Shown in pieces: positions 18,009-27,153 of a stretch of 64,000 bases of DNA; position 1 is the first letter of the stretch, and each line of letters starts with the position of its first letter. A model generated the notes under the pieces. That model had not been told where the DNA came from and made no database searches. It worked only from the letters and a program-made list of their open reading frames with translations. The DNA comes from Leptospirales bacterium (GTDB taxonomy: Bacteria > Spirochaetota > Leptospiria > Leptospirales > Leptonemataceae). Where the stretch lies: the NCBI GenBank assembly GCA_016788865.1, contig JAEUSB010000088.1:20847-84846 (forward strand). The letters are read 5' to 3'. The position numbers were made by a program, and so were the translations under genes.

Positions 18009-19481
18009 ATGAACCACGGACCTGTTCCAGGGGGGTCAGTTTCATCGATGTTATTGCCAATTCTGACTTTCGTTGCCATCAGCTTCATCATTGGAATCTA
18101 CTCTGCGGGTCAAATCGGCGGAAAGGTAAAGAACTACTTCGTTGCGGGAAACATCATCCCTTTCTGGGTCCTGGCAATGTCCCAAACAGGTCAGGCTATC
18201 GAGATTGGTGGCACTTTCAACAATGCCTTCTACACTTTCTCAGGGGGCTTTTGGGGTGGGAACGTCCTTGCCACAGGAATAGGCATTTCGCTTATTTTGA
18301 CGGGATTCTTCTTTGCTGAACCCCTGAACAAAATGAAGCTCCTCACGCTTCCGGATTTCTATTTTCGGAGGTATGATAAGCGAGTTGAACTCCTGGTTTC
18401 TGTCCTTTGCGTCTTGAGCTTTGCAACACTCCTTGCGGCCAACGTTGCCGGAGTTGGCATTCTGTTTCAGTTCATCTTTGGCTGGCCGCCCCTGGCGTCC
18501 GTGATTGGTATTTCGATCCTTGTCATGGTCTATACAATGGCGGGTGGTCTATTTGCTGTAACGTGGAATGACATTCTGCAAATCGGTGTGACAATCGTAG
18601 GTTTCGTGGCGGCCTGCGTGTATCTGCTCTCTTCGCTCGAGCCGGAAGTACTGGGAAAGGTTTTGCAGACAAACTTCAGCTGGCAGCCGCTCTACAAGGT
18701 TGAACCAGGAGTCGCTGGCCCATGGATGACCTGGGGTACGCTCGCAGCGCTGGCATTGGGCGATATCGTTGCGCTCGATTTTATGGAACGTGTTTTCGCT
18801 GCAAAGACCCCCAGAGCAGCCAGGACATCTTGCTTACTGGCGGGTTCTATTACCATTCTTGTGGGCATAACGATGTCATTCATTGGCGCGGTCGCGACGC
18901 ACTACTATGCGCCAGAAGTTGGTGTCAAGGAAGGTCCGGCCGTGATCCTGCAGTTTGCTCAGGAGCATTTACCGCAAGGGATTGCAATGATGGTATTGGT
19001 TGGTCTCGTAGGCGCATGTATTTCGACCGCAGACGGTGTGATCATGTCAACGGCCACCGTAATTACGCGAAACATCTTGCAAAAGAATTTTCCCAATCTG
19101 ATTCCTCAGCAACGTCTATTGTTCTATTCGCGCTGGATGTGCGTTCCTGTGACCTTGTTGGCGATAATTTTCGCGCATGTGAAGCCAGACCCGGGCGACT
19201 TGCTAGTCCTGTCCTTTGACATGGTCTTCGCGGGTTGCCTGGTTCCGCTTGTGCTTGGAGTGTATTGGAAGAAAGGAACGGCGAATGCTGCTCTCTACGC
19301 CATCATCATTCCTTCGCTCCTCCGCGTGGTTCTCTTTGTGACCTTCCGAACCCTCGAATTGGCGCCCCAGCACCTCTGGGGTATTGATACACTCATTCCA
19401 CCGGTTGTATCTGTAATTATCTACGTTTCAATTTCGCTCATTGAGCAACGCAAACCTCAATATCAGGCGCAAGCAGCATGA
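18009..19481 (+). CDS. Sodium:solute symporter (SSS family)
   Basis: About 490 residues with 13-14 predicted membrane helices, matching the SSS family that drives uptake of sugars, amino acids, organic acids or nucleobases with sodium. The N-terminal region with GKVKNYFVAGNIIPFWVLAMS and the central VYTMAGGLFAVTWNDILQ are characteristic. Start choice is open: GTG at 17970, ATG at 18009 and ATG at 18048 are in frame; all give the same first helix. Substrate unknown. The stop overlaps the next start as ATGA, tying it to a transporter-like protein with a cyclic-nucleotide-binding domain. Confidence 0.85.
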   Translation: MNHGPVPGGSVSSMLLPILTFVAISFIIGIYSAGQIGGKVKNYFVAGNIIPFWVLAMSQTGQAIEIGGTFNNAFYTFSGGFWGGNVLATGIGISLILTGFFFAEPLNKMKLLTLPDFYFRRYDKRVELLVSVLCVLSFATLLAANVAGVGILFQFIFGWPPLASVIGISILVMVYTMAGGLFAVTWNDILQIGVTIVGFVAACVYLLSSLEPEVLGKVLQTNFSWQPLYKVEPGVAGPWMTWGTLAALALGDIVALDFMERVFAAKTPRAARTSCLLAGSITILVGITMSFIGAVATHYYAPEVGVKEGPAVILQFAQEHLPQGIAMMVLVGLVGACISTADGVIMSTATVITRNILQKNFPNLIPQQRLLFYSRWMCVPVTLLAIIFAHVKPDPGDLLVLSFDMVFAGCLVPLVLGVYWKKGTANAALYAIIIPSLLRVVLFVTFRTLELAPQHLWGIDTLIPPVVSVIIYVSISLIEQRKPQYQAQAA

Positions 19482-22400
19482 GTACCGCAGTCTTGCTTCT
19501 TAGAACTACTGAAAAGAAACTCAGTCAATGGTTTGGTATTACCGAGCACGAAGCTCCCAGGCTCTTTACCACAGCGACGCTCTGGTTCATCACAATGGCG
19601 GGGATAGAAATCGGCAGGATCGGGCGCGATGGCTATTTCCTGAAAGAGGCAGGTCCGGAACGAATTCCTTACATGTATCTGCTCAATGCAGTATTCATGT
19701 TTGTGATCTATCTGGGCTATTCGCGCGTAGTGGATCGCGTTGCGCGGCACAAGTTCCTGATCGGGATGGAGATTGGGTCTGCAGTTGCGATCATTGCGCT
19801 GCGTTTCTTGATTCCAATGAAGTACTGGTGGTTGCCGTACGTCACATTTTGTACTGTTGAATCGCTTTTCCTTTCCTTCATGATGCACTTCTGGACGTTT
19901 GCGAATGGTATCTTTGATCCCCGTGAAGGGAAACGCGTGTTTCCTTTGCTCGCAGGTGCAGGGCTGCTCGGAACGATTCTGGGGGGAGCAATTACCAAGC
20001 CGCTCGCCTCAGTAATTGGAACAGTCAATCTTTTTGTCGTCTGGGCTGTTCTGCTCATCCTTGCAATTCCGCTTACGATCAATACTCGCAAAGCCGAAGT
20101 CACGGCTGGCGGTGAGCACAAAGTCGATGATGGCAAAGTGCGCGAAAAAACTGGATTCTTCAAATCAATAAGTTTCGTCTGGAGTATTCCTCTTCTAAGA
20201 ACGCTGACCTACATGACCATTCCGATGTGGCTCGTGATTTACATCATCGAGTTTCATTACTATCGGACAATGAACTCCGTTTTTGACAATCAGGATGAAT
20301 TGACCGGCTTCCTGGGATTGTTCGTGAGTTTCTGTTCGATTTGCGGCTTCGTTATACAGGTGCTATTTACAGGCCGCATGCTCCAGCGATTTGGCGTAGG
20401 TGCCACGCTCCTGGTTTATCCGTTCAGTCTTACCATCGGAACGGTCTCACTCATCTTTTTCAGTCTTTTTCCTCCCTCCGTGCATCACGGGCTAATGAAC
20501 GTGACCATCCTGGTGGCACTCTCGCGGTTTTGCGATATTGCAATATACTTCAGCATATTCGATTCTGCTTCGCAGCTGCTTTATAACTCTTTGCCTGATG
20601 AGAAGCGGGGGCAGGGTCGAGCGTTTATTTCCGGGATTGTAATGCCGCTCTCAACCGCCGCGGCTGGAGCATTGCTTCTGTGGACGAATAATTCCAGTGA
20701 GCCCATGCACAACATTGCTTTCATCGGGTTGAATCTGGCGTTCTTGTTGGTTGTGGTTGCGCTTAACGTTAACTCCGACTACCTGAAGGCTCTGCTGTTC
20801 AATCTGAATTCAAGGGACGTTGACCTGCGATCGCAGGCAATGAGTGAATTTGGAAAGCTGGAAGACACGGAAACGCGGTTCGTTCTCCTCCAATCGGTTT
20901 CATCGCCTGATGCGGATTCTGCACTCTTTGCGCTAGACATGCTCAAGGACACAGCCGAAGGCCACGAGGAATTGGTAGAGGACCTTTGCGAGGCGATTGG
21001 CACGGTCCAGCCACGGGTCAAGGTTGGAATCCTGCAGGTAGTGGAAGAACGTGGAGAGCGCGCGCAGATTCCGATTGCCCAGGGTCTGCTTGAAAGTGAC
21101 GATCCTGCGATTCGCGCAGCGGCGGTTCGCGCGATCGGAAAAATTGGGGACCAGGTCCATGTAGACGCCCTCACGCAATATCTTGATGACGAAAATCCAG
21201 ACGTGCGAGTTGAGACGGTTATTGCTGCGTTGCGCCATAAAGCGTCCACAGGAAAGAAGGATCGCGAAATCAAGACCTTAAACGCTCTTGCGAAAAGCTC
21301 TAATCTGGAAGATACCAGGCGCGCTGCTCACATCATCAGCGAGATTCGTCGTGATGACTTCACAACAATGCTTTTGAGCATGGCTCCCTCCAATGACGAT
21401 GCTCGCCAGGAAATTGTAATAAAGGCAATGTCTCGCATACCCGAGGGCAGGGTTGTTAGTTATCTAACTGCTTACCTTGACCACCCGGTCCTCTGGTCCC
21501 TGGCAAGCGAATCACTCGTTGCCATTGGGGCCGACGCGTTCAACGATCTGGTGAAGGAGCTCAAGTCAGATTCGCATTCGCCTGCGGTTCGCGCCGCTTT
21601 GATTCGCTGCTTTGGAAAAATAGGTAGGCCGGAGGCAATTCCAATTGTTTCAAATTATCTGGTCAATTATCCCACGCGGGTTATGAATGCTGCGATTGAA
21701 ACACTTGCAAGCCTCAAGCAAATGCTTCTTGAGACAGAGCAAGCCGACGACGATACCTTGAACCAGTACTTCCCGGAAAGTGTTCGGGCGCTTGTAGCTG
21801 AGGCCGGGGCCGCAATCGCCAACCGGATTGAGAAGGATCATGCATGTCTTGCATACATTGAACGACTTGGAAATCCGGACGCTACAACATTGCTTACGGA
21901 TGCCATTCGGCATTCAAACGACGCCCGCGAATCATTGGCGCTTGATACACTCGGAATTCTGAACGATCCTCGTTTTGTTCAGACGGTCAGACAGAATTTT
22001 GCAAGCAAAGATCGTCGCACAAAGGCGGAAGCGCTTGAAATGGTGGAAGGCCTGGGCCCTGAGGGCCGTGCTCTGGCTGCGACACTTAGCCTGAAACATT
22101 TTCCCGATGGGGCGACAGGCGTAGGAGATCATCCGGAAATTTTTCGTGAGCTGATTACGCAATCACGCGATCCATGGCTCTGCGTTACAGCCATGTATGC
22201 AGTTGGCCAGCTTGGTCTCAAGGGTTTTGAGGCAGAAATCAACATGCAGCAGAAGCATGATTTGCCGATCATTCGTTTTAATGCGGCCCTTGCTCTCAAA
22301 AGGCTTGGTTTTGCCCCGGCAAAAGAATTTTCACAGGAGAGGTTGGATGCTATGGCTCTAGATATGGAACGGATTCTCTTCCTTCGAGGGGTGGTGCTTT

Positions 22401-22786
22401 TCTCGGAACTTGAGGGGCGCGATCTGGAGTGGATCAACGAAATTGCCAAGGAGGTTAAACTAAAGGCCGGAGAGGTAATCTACAAGGAAGGGGATTCTGC
22501 CGAATCGTTCTATGTAATTCTCAAAGGTAAAGTCCGTATTGTGAAGGGCAGTGACAAGACTCTGGATCTGCTGCAGGAAAAGGAATCGTTTGGAGAAGAA
22601 GCGATCATTGACGGCGGTTCGCGGACCGTTCGCATGGAAGCTCACAGCGCGGGTACAGTCCTTGAGGTCAGCGCAAACGAATTCCTGCGCCTCATTCACG
22701 CGCGGCCGCGCATGGCATTCTCGCTAAACCGCATTCTGCTTACACGGATTCGCAGTCTGGAAAATCGAGTACTCGAAACAGTTTGA
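19478..22786 (+). CDS. Transporter-like / HEAT-repeat / cNMP-binding fusion
   Basis: 1102-residue protein in three parts. Residues 1-430 hold about 12 membrane helices resembling the MFS or nucleotide-transporter-like fold. Residues 430-960 are PBS-lyase-type HEAT repeats (for example AIRAAAVRAIGKIGD). Residues 985-1085 are a Crp-like cyclic-nucleotide-binding domain with KEGDSAESFYVILKGKV and a phosphate-binding cassette FGEEAIIDGGSRTVR that keeps the Glu and Arg used to hold cAMP or cGMP. The start overlaps the symporter stop by four bases. It could be a cAMP-controlled transporter or a membrane sensor; transport itself is not proven by the sequence. Confidence 0.85.
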   Translation: MSTAVLLLRTTEKKLSQWFGITEHEAPRLFTTATLWFITMAGIEIGRIGRDGYFLKEAGPERIPYMYLLNAVFMFVIYLGYSRVVDRVARHKFLIGMEIGSAVAIIALRFLIPMKYWWLPYVTFCTVESLFLSFMMHFWTFANGIFDPREGKRVFPLLAGAGLLGTILGGAITKPLASVIGTVNLFVVWAVLLILAIPLTINTRKAEVTAGGEHKVDDGKVREKTGFFKSISFVWSIPLLRTLTYMTIPMWLVIYIIEFHYYRTMNSVFDNQDELTGFLGLFVSFCSICGFVIQVLFTGRMLQRFGVGATLLVYPFSLTIGTVSLIFFSLFPPSVHHGLMNVTILVALSRFCDIAIYFSIFDSASQLLYNSLPDEKRGQGRAFISGIVMPLSTAAAGALLLWTNNSSEPMHNIAFIGLNLAFLLVVVALNVNSDYLKALLFNLNSRDVDLRSQAMSEFGKLEDTETRFVLLQSVSSPDADSALFALDMLKDTAEGHEELVEDLCEAIGTVQPRVKVGILQVVEERGERAQIPIAQGLLESDDPAIRAAAVRAIGKIGDQVHVDALTQYLDDENPDVRVETVIAALRHKASTGKKDREIKTLNALAKSSNLEDTRRAAHIISEIRRDDFTTMLLSMAPSNDDARQEIVIKAMSRIPEGRVVSYLTAYLDHPVLWSLASESLVAIGADAFNDLVKELKSDSHSPAVRAALIRCFGKIGRPEAIPIVSNYLVNYPTRVMNAAIETLASLKQMLLETEQADDDTLNQYFPESVRALVAEAGAAIANRIEKDHACLAYIERLGNPDATTLLTDAIRHSNDARESLALDTLGILNDPRFVQTVRQNFASKDRRTKAEALEMVEGLGPEGRALAATLSLKHFPDGATGVGDHPEIFRELITQSRDPWLCVTAMYAVGQLGLKGFEAEINMQQKHDLPIIRFNAALALKRLGFAPAKEFSQERLDAMALDMERILFLRGVVLFSELEGRDLEWINEIAKEVKLKAGEVIYKEGDSAESFYVILKGKVRIVKGSDKTLDLLQEKESFGEEAIIDGGSRTVRMEAHSAGTVLEVSANEFLRLIHARPRMAFSLNRILLTRIRSLENRVLETV

Positions 22787-23866
22787 TTACAATACGCCGG
22801 GTCTTCCGGCAATCTTCTGGGTTACAGAACTCGAGCCGCTTGAAGTTGCGCGGGTCCATTCGGAAGGAAGTCCGGATACTGAATAATAAAAAGACCCGTC
22901 GTCGCTTCCCGCGATAAAGTAAGGATCAATATAGCCGATTGCTTTGATGTTAGCTGTTGTGCAGCCTGACATGGTGTAGGCGCCGCTCGTGTCAGCACCG
23001 CTGGCAGACGTGAGATAGGTTACGCCACAACTGTCGCGCACAAAAACAGTGCGCTTGCCTTCACCGTGGACACCGTCATTCACGACTGGTATTGCTGCGG
23101 AAAAGACGTTAGGCGATAAGTTAGTATATCCCGAAGCATACCCGGCGTCATCATATTGAACCACAGACGGTGAGTTGCCCCAATTGTAAAGTCGCATGGT
23201 TCCATTGGAGCTGGTAGGGCCAGTTAGCAATTTGGGCGGAGTAACCCCGGTTGCATTGCCAGCAATCCAGGTAGTACCGGCACCAATGGATCGCCTTTGC
23301 GTATTTTGATTGGTCTGCTGGCTTTCGATAAACTGCTGTCCTGTCGGCCAAAACACGATGCTTTGAACTGGAGCACCTGCACCGCCTGCATCTGTTATTG
23401 TAGCATCGCTCCACGTAATGCCATCCTGGGAGGAAATAGAGGCAAACGTTGTAGCGCTCGAAGGCATACCGGCCGCGACAAATTCCTGGCCCGCCGATCC
23501 TGATCCAAAAGCGACCGCTGTCATTCGTAAAGCAGTGGGTCCGCACGTGTTACGGGTCCATTCAAGCGAATAGACTCCCGTTCCAGTCCACGTTGCACAT
23601 GTTGTTCCGTCTGTGCTCCCAACGGCAACAAACTTGTCTGCGCCAAATGCTACACTTGCTATAGTCCCAGTTGTGCAGCCAGGAAATTGAAAACTCTGCC
23701 ACGTCTTTGCGTCGACAGAAGTCCAGCCAGTGCAGTTTGTTCCCGTTGCGACTGCCATCCAGGGGGCGGAGTACAGAAAGATTTCCAGGAATAGATTAGA
23801 GCGATTGGGTGTGTCATACTTGCAGGCCGTGAGAAGCACAAGGGCCAGGGCAAACACAAAACGCAT
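22787..23866 (-). CDS. Lipoprotein with BNR-like repeats
   Basis: Surface lipoprotein of about 359 residues. From the ATG at 23866 a compact signal peptide ends LLTAC, a good lipobox; an in-frame ATG at 23911 would add 15 non-signal residues. Repeating short segments such as SVDAKTWQSF, SSQDGITWSD and VAFGADKFVAVGS resemble the Ser-x-Asp-Gly-x-Thr-Trp turns of BNR/sialidase-type beta-propellers. No catalytic residues were recognised. Many cysteines suggest disulfides. The stop abuts the stop of the upstream convergent fusion gene with no space between. Confidence 0.7.
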   Translation of the reverse strand: MRFVFALALVLLTACKYDTPNRSNLFLEIFLYSAPWMAVATGTNCTGWTSVDAKTWQSFQFPGCTTGTIASVAFGADKFVAVGSTDGTTCATWTGTGVYSLEWTRNTCGPTALRMTAVAFGSGSAGQEFVAAGMPSSATTFASISSQDGITWSDATITDAGGAGAPVQSIVFWPTGQQFIESQQTNQNTQRRSIGAGTTWIAGNATGVTPPKLLTGPTSSNGTMRLYNWGNSPSVVQYDDAGYASGYTNLSPNVFSAAIPVVNDGVHGEGKRTVFVRDSCGVTYLTSASGADTSGAYTMSGCTTANIKAIGYIDPYFIAGSDDGSFYYSVSGLPSEWTRATSSGSSSVTQKIAGRPGVL

Positions 23867-23999
23867 GTCGATAGCAATGAGCTGGTTCTCTGATTGTGTC
23901 AAGTATTTCAAACCCCCGCATTAGGGCGTAGTATCCAATTTTTCGGGAACCTTTTCTGCCGACCGGGTTTATAGAGATAGAATCTGAAAGGAGGATTCA

Positions 24000-24485
24000 A
24001 TGAACAAGAAACTACTTGGTCTTATGCTGACACTGGTTGCGTTTACGGCCAATGGCGTGTATGCTGAAAAACCATCCCGCGAAGAGTTTGGTCCGGACAT
24101 GATGGGTGAAGGCCACGACCAGAAGCATTTCGACAAAATGGCCAATGAACTGAAGCTTACAAAAGAGCAGAAGGAAAAGGCAAAAGCATTGCGGGAGAAA
24201 CGCCAACCGGCAATGAAAGCACAGATGGAAAAAGTTCGCCCTCTGCACACACAGCTTCGCGCTCTGCTCGAAGCGGACAAGGTAGACCTGAATGCGGTGC
24301 GTCAGAAACTCACCGAGATCAGTGCTATCCAGATCGAAACGCGCATGCAGCACATTGAAAGCCGTCTTGAGTTTGAATCGATCCTCACACCCGAACAAAA
24401 GGCAAAATTGCGCCAGATGCACAAGGATCGTGGCGACAAGGGGCCCAGAGAGCACCGTCAGGGTCACGATAGAGACGAGAAATAG
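24000..24485 (+). CDS. Spy/CpxP/CnrX-like periplasmic protein
   Basis: 161-residue periplasmic protein. The signal peptide ends near NGVYA. The mature part is helical and charged with two LTxxQ-type motifs (LKLTKEQKEKAKAL and ILTPEQKAKLRQM), the signature of the Spy/CpxP/CnrX/ZraP group. These act as chaperones or metal sensors; the His/Asp-rich tail (HRQGHDRDEK) could bind metal. AAGGAGG lies just upstream of the ATG. It is followed after six bases by an ECF sigma factor and then a one-helix protein, an arrangement like the cobalt/nickel-responsive CnrYXH set, so it may be the sensor. Metal specificity is unknown. Confidence 0.8.
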   Translation: MNKKLLGLMLTLVAFTANGVYAEKPSREEFGPDMMGEGHDQKHFDKMANELKLTKEQKEKAKALREKRQPAMKAQMEKVRPLHTQLRALLEADKVDLNAVRQKLTEISAIQIETRMQHIESRLEFESILTPEQKAKLRQMHKDRGDKGPREHRQGHDRDEK

Positions 24486-24491
24486 GACAAG

Positions 24492-25034
24492 ATGACTCAA
24501 GCAGAACTCGCACAGGTAATTGAAGCGAGTAAGCAAACAGTTCTCCGGGCGATTGGACGCCACTTGCCCGGAGAACTCCATGCGAATGTCGAAGACGTAG
24601 CGCAGGAAACCTACCTGCGCTACTTTCTGGCGTTCAAGCACAAGCCCGGGTTAACCGGCGACGGTCTTCAGCGCTGGTTATACGTGGCGGCTAGAAATGA
24701 GTGTCGGCGGGCAGCCAGAAAAGGTAGACGGGAAGGATTTGCCCTGTTCAGGTTTGACTGGATGTTTCGGGGTCGGCATGCAGTGGTCGAAGAAGATTTC
24801 GTAGCGGAATCTCATGTCAAAGAATCTGAACAAGGAGAAGCTCGCGTCCGTTTGCACGTCCTGGAAATGCCTGAGCCGTTTCGAGAGGCCACGCAGCTGC
24901 GACTGAACGGAATGAAGATGGCAGAGATTGCCCGGTCGCTTGGCGTATCGGCAGGAACGGTGAAGTCACGCCTTGCGCGAGGTAGAGAGTGGTTGGCTCG
25001 CTATACCAATGCAAAGGGGGAGGAGAGAGTATGA
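24492..25034 (+). CDS. ECF-type RNA polymerase sigma factor
   Basis: 180-residue sigma-70-family factor. Region 2 includes VEDVAQETYLRYFLAF and QRWLYVAARNECRRAARK; region 4 is the helix-turn-helix MAEIARSLGVSAGTVKSRLARGREWL. Length and lack of regions 1 and 3 are normal for ECF factors. It is sandwiched between the periplasmic Spy/CnrX-like gene and a small one-helix gene whose start it overlaps (ATGA), the standard layout for a sigma factor held by a membrane anti-sigma. Its regulon probably includes this operon. Confidence 0.88.
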   Translation: MTQAELAQVIEASKQTVLRAIGRHLPGELHANVEDVAQETYLRYFLAFKHKPGLTGDGLQRWLYVAARNECRRAARKGRREGFALFRFDWMFRGRHAVVEEDFVAESHVKESEQGEARVRLHVLEMPEPFREATQLRLNGMKMAEIARSLGVSAGTVKSRLARGREWLARYTNAKGEERV

Positions 25035-25363
25035 AGGATCAATCCAGTCTGGATCGCAAAGTTGAGGAGCTAATCAAGGACCGGGGATTTTCGAAACGGA
25101 CGGCTGCTGCAGTTGTTGCCCGGGCGGAAAGCATTGACTCAGGTCTTGAACCAGTAGCCAATCGGGCGCGGACATGGTTGGCCGTGGCCGCTGCTGGCTT
25201 GCTTGCAGTTTCTGTCTTTTTCTGGAGTCAGAGAAGTCCGGAACCGCACCGTTATGCGGGATTGACCGAGGCGTCCGCGAGTGTGCTTGCTTCGCCGGAG
25301 CAGACGGACCAGGTCTGGGAAGATACTGACACAGTCATCTACGGGGCGCTATCCGCTCGATAA
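25031..25363 (+). CDS. Single-pass membrane protein, probable anti-sigma factor
   Basis: 110 residues from the ATG at 25031, which has GGGGGAGGAGAG upstream and overlaps the sigma-factor stop by four bases. The first 40 residues are charged and helical, followed by one membrane helix (TWLAVAAAGLLAVSVFFW) and a short acidic outer tail. No zinc anti-sigma HxxxCxxC motif is present. Position and topology match an anti-sigma factor such as CnrY; the sequence alone does not prove it. Confidence 0.65.
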   Translation: MKDQSSLDRKVEELIKDRGFSKRTAAAVVARAESIDSGLEPVANRARTWLAVAAAGLLAVSVFFWSQRSPEPHRYAGLTEASASVLASPEQTDQVWEDTDTVIYGALSAR

Positions 25364-25398
25364 AAAAAATTTGACGGACACGCCGCTCTTCCCATGAG

Positions 25399-26259
25399 TT
25401 GCCCGTGCTACTCACGATACAAAAACTTACTCATTCAAACTATTTTCAGAACTTCATTACTGCAGTAATCCTCGTAGCCGGCGTGGTTGTCGGACTTGAA
25501 ACCTCCAAGTCGATTATGGAGTCGCATCACGCATTGCTGCACATACTCGATCAGACCATTCTCTGGATCTTCGTAGCGGAAGCTGTGTTAAAGCTTACGG
25601 CCGCAATGCCGCGACCATGGCAGTATTTCAAGGATCCCTGGAATGTTTTTGATTTTACCACCATCGTGGTTTCATTCATGCCATTCGATGGGCACTATAT
25701 CACCGTCCTCAGGTTGGCCAGACTTCTGAGGGTGCTTCGTTTGGTCAGGTTCTTGCCAGGGCTCCAGCTGCTTGTCAGCGCCCTGCTGAAAAGTATTCCA
25801 TCTATGGGCTATGTTGGGTTGTTGCTGGGATTGACGTTCTATCTCTATGCCGTGGCCGGAGTGTTCATCTTTGGGCACAACGATCCAGTTCATTTCGGAT
25901 CTCTCCCGAACGCGTTCCTTACGCTATTCCAGACGGTCACCCTTGAGGGATGGATCGAAACTTTTACCATTCAGCAGTTGGGCTGCGGAGCTGTAGACTA
26001 CACATTCAAAGAGCTTTGCACACAATCTGACCCTTCGCCTGTTTTTGCGCCAATCTATTTCATCAGCTTCATTCTGATCGGGACCATGGTTGTCCTGAAC
26101 CTTTTCATTGGTGTGATCATGAGCAGTATGGAAGAAGCGCAACAGGAGCGGGCAGAAATGCATCGCGATGAAATCACGCCGGCCCAACAGATTGAACAGC
26201 TGGAGAAGCAGGTCGCGGAAATCGGTTCTCTATTGAAGACGCTCAAGAAATCCGTTTAG
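25399..26259 (+). CDS. Voltage-gated cation channel, NaChBac family, TLEGW filter
   Basis: 286-residue six-helix channel that should assemble as a tetramer. S4 carries five arginines at three-residue spacing (R105, R108, R111, R114, R117). The pore filter is T-L-E-G-W at 181-185, not the T-L-E-S-W of sodium channels; Gly at that place is associated with calcium selectivity in a characterised prokaryotic channel and in eukaryotic Cav repeats. The pore-S6 loop has two cysteines. The C-terminal QQIEQLEKQVAEIGSLLKTL is a tetramerising coiled coil. The start is TTG (25399) or GTG (25405), with no clear ribosome site. The 3' end overlaps the convergent receiver gene by 30 bases. Confidence 0.9.
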   Translation: MPVLLTIQKLTHSNYFQNFITAVILVAGVVVGLETSKSIMESHHALLHILDQTILWIFVAEAVLKLTAAMPRPWQYFKDPWNVFDFTTIVVSFMPFDGHYITVLRLARLLRVLRLVRFLPGLQLLVSALLKSIPSMGYVGLLLGLTFYLYAVAGVFIFGHNDPVHFGSLPNAFLTLFQTVTLEGWIETFTIQQLGCGAVDYTFKELCTQSDPSPVFAPIYFISFILIGTMVVLNLFIGVIMSSMEEAQQERAEMHRDEITPAQQIEQLEKQVAEIGSLLKTLKKSV

Positions 26260-27126
26260 GATTTTCGCACTGACTTCATTTCCTGGCGGTTTGTATTCAA
26301 GTGAGTCAAAACAAAGGTCGCGGGCAATTGCAATTCCCCGACCGTGAGGGCTGAACGCTCGCTCAGGGGACAGGGAAAGAAACTGGGTGTGATCAAAGCC
26401 CGCTCCCTGATCGCGAATCACGAACGTTAGCCCCTTATCATCGGTGGAGACCTCTACAGTTGCCACGCGCGAAGAGTAAGCTGGATCAGTCAATCGGCGG
26501 AGAATTTCCCCGGGCAAAGAGCCGTCATTCAAGAGTCTTGATTTCTCCGCGTGCGTGATCCCAAGGTTTCCATGCTCCACTGCGTTCACAAATAGTTCGT
26601 GGAGGCCCAGGCGGGCGGAATCCGGTTCCGGGCAACGCATCGCCAGGGCTGCTGCCAGATTGGTCGCGTCGGTGATAGTTCGGAATTCAAAAATGCCCTG
26701 ACGGAGCAAATGCATTGGCGCTTGCGACAGGGACTTGTCGACGTCCTGGACCGGATTGAAGTCCTGGATGGCCGTTTCAACAAGAGTCTTGAGAATCCGC
26801 TGGTCGAATGGCTTTGTTACGTAGTACAAAGCACCGGCTGCGATACCGGTCTCGACGTCCCTGGCTGCCGTGCGGCCGGTGAGCATGATGACCGGGAGCA
26901 GCCAGAACTCTTCAAGGCTCTTGACATACTTTAGAAAGTCGACCCCGCTTTCGCCGGGGAGTTCCCAGTCAAGGATGAGCAGGCTAAGGTCGTTGTTTCG
27001 GGTAAGGTATTCGCGGGCCTGGGTTGTGTCTCCGACATACTCCACGGAATGAGCCGAATCCTTGAAGATAGCACGGACAACTTCGCAGACTGTGCGGTTG
27101 TCATCGACCATCAGGATTCGCGCCAT
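26230..27126 (-). CDS. Receiver domain fused to RsbW-like GHKL ATPase
   Basis: 298-residue cytoplasmic protein. The receiver domain (1-120) has acidic residues D8/D9, phosphoacceptor D53 in LLILDWELPG and the conserved TKP lysine. After a linker comes an HATPase_c domain of the anti-sigma serine-kinase type: N box LHELFVNAVEHGN, then IRDQGAGFD and PHGRGIAIA. There is no HisKA domain. Proteins of this build usually control partner-switching modules by phosphorylating an STAS protein in response to a phosphorelay. No STAS partner is nearby. It converges on the channel gene, overlapping by 30 bases. Confidence 0.85.
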   Translation of the reverse strand: MARILMVDDNRTVCEVVRAIFKDSAHSVEYVGDTTQAREYLTRNNDLSLLILDWELPGESGVDFLKYVKSLEEFWLLPVIMLTGRTAARDVETGIAAGALYYVTKPFDQRILKTLVETAIQDFNPVQDVDKSLSQAPMHLLRQGIFEFRTITDATNLAAALAMRCPEPDSARLGLHELFVNAVEHGNLGITHAEKSRLLNDGSLPGEILRRLTDPAYSSRVATVEVSTDDKGLTFVIRDQGAGFDHTQFLSLSPERAFSPHGRGIAIARDLCFDSLEYKPPGNEVSAKILNGFLERLQ

Positions 27127-27153
27127 ATTGTGTCCGTTTGCCTCAGGGAAGGT

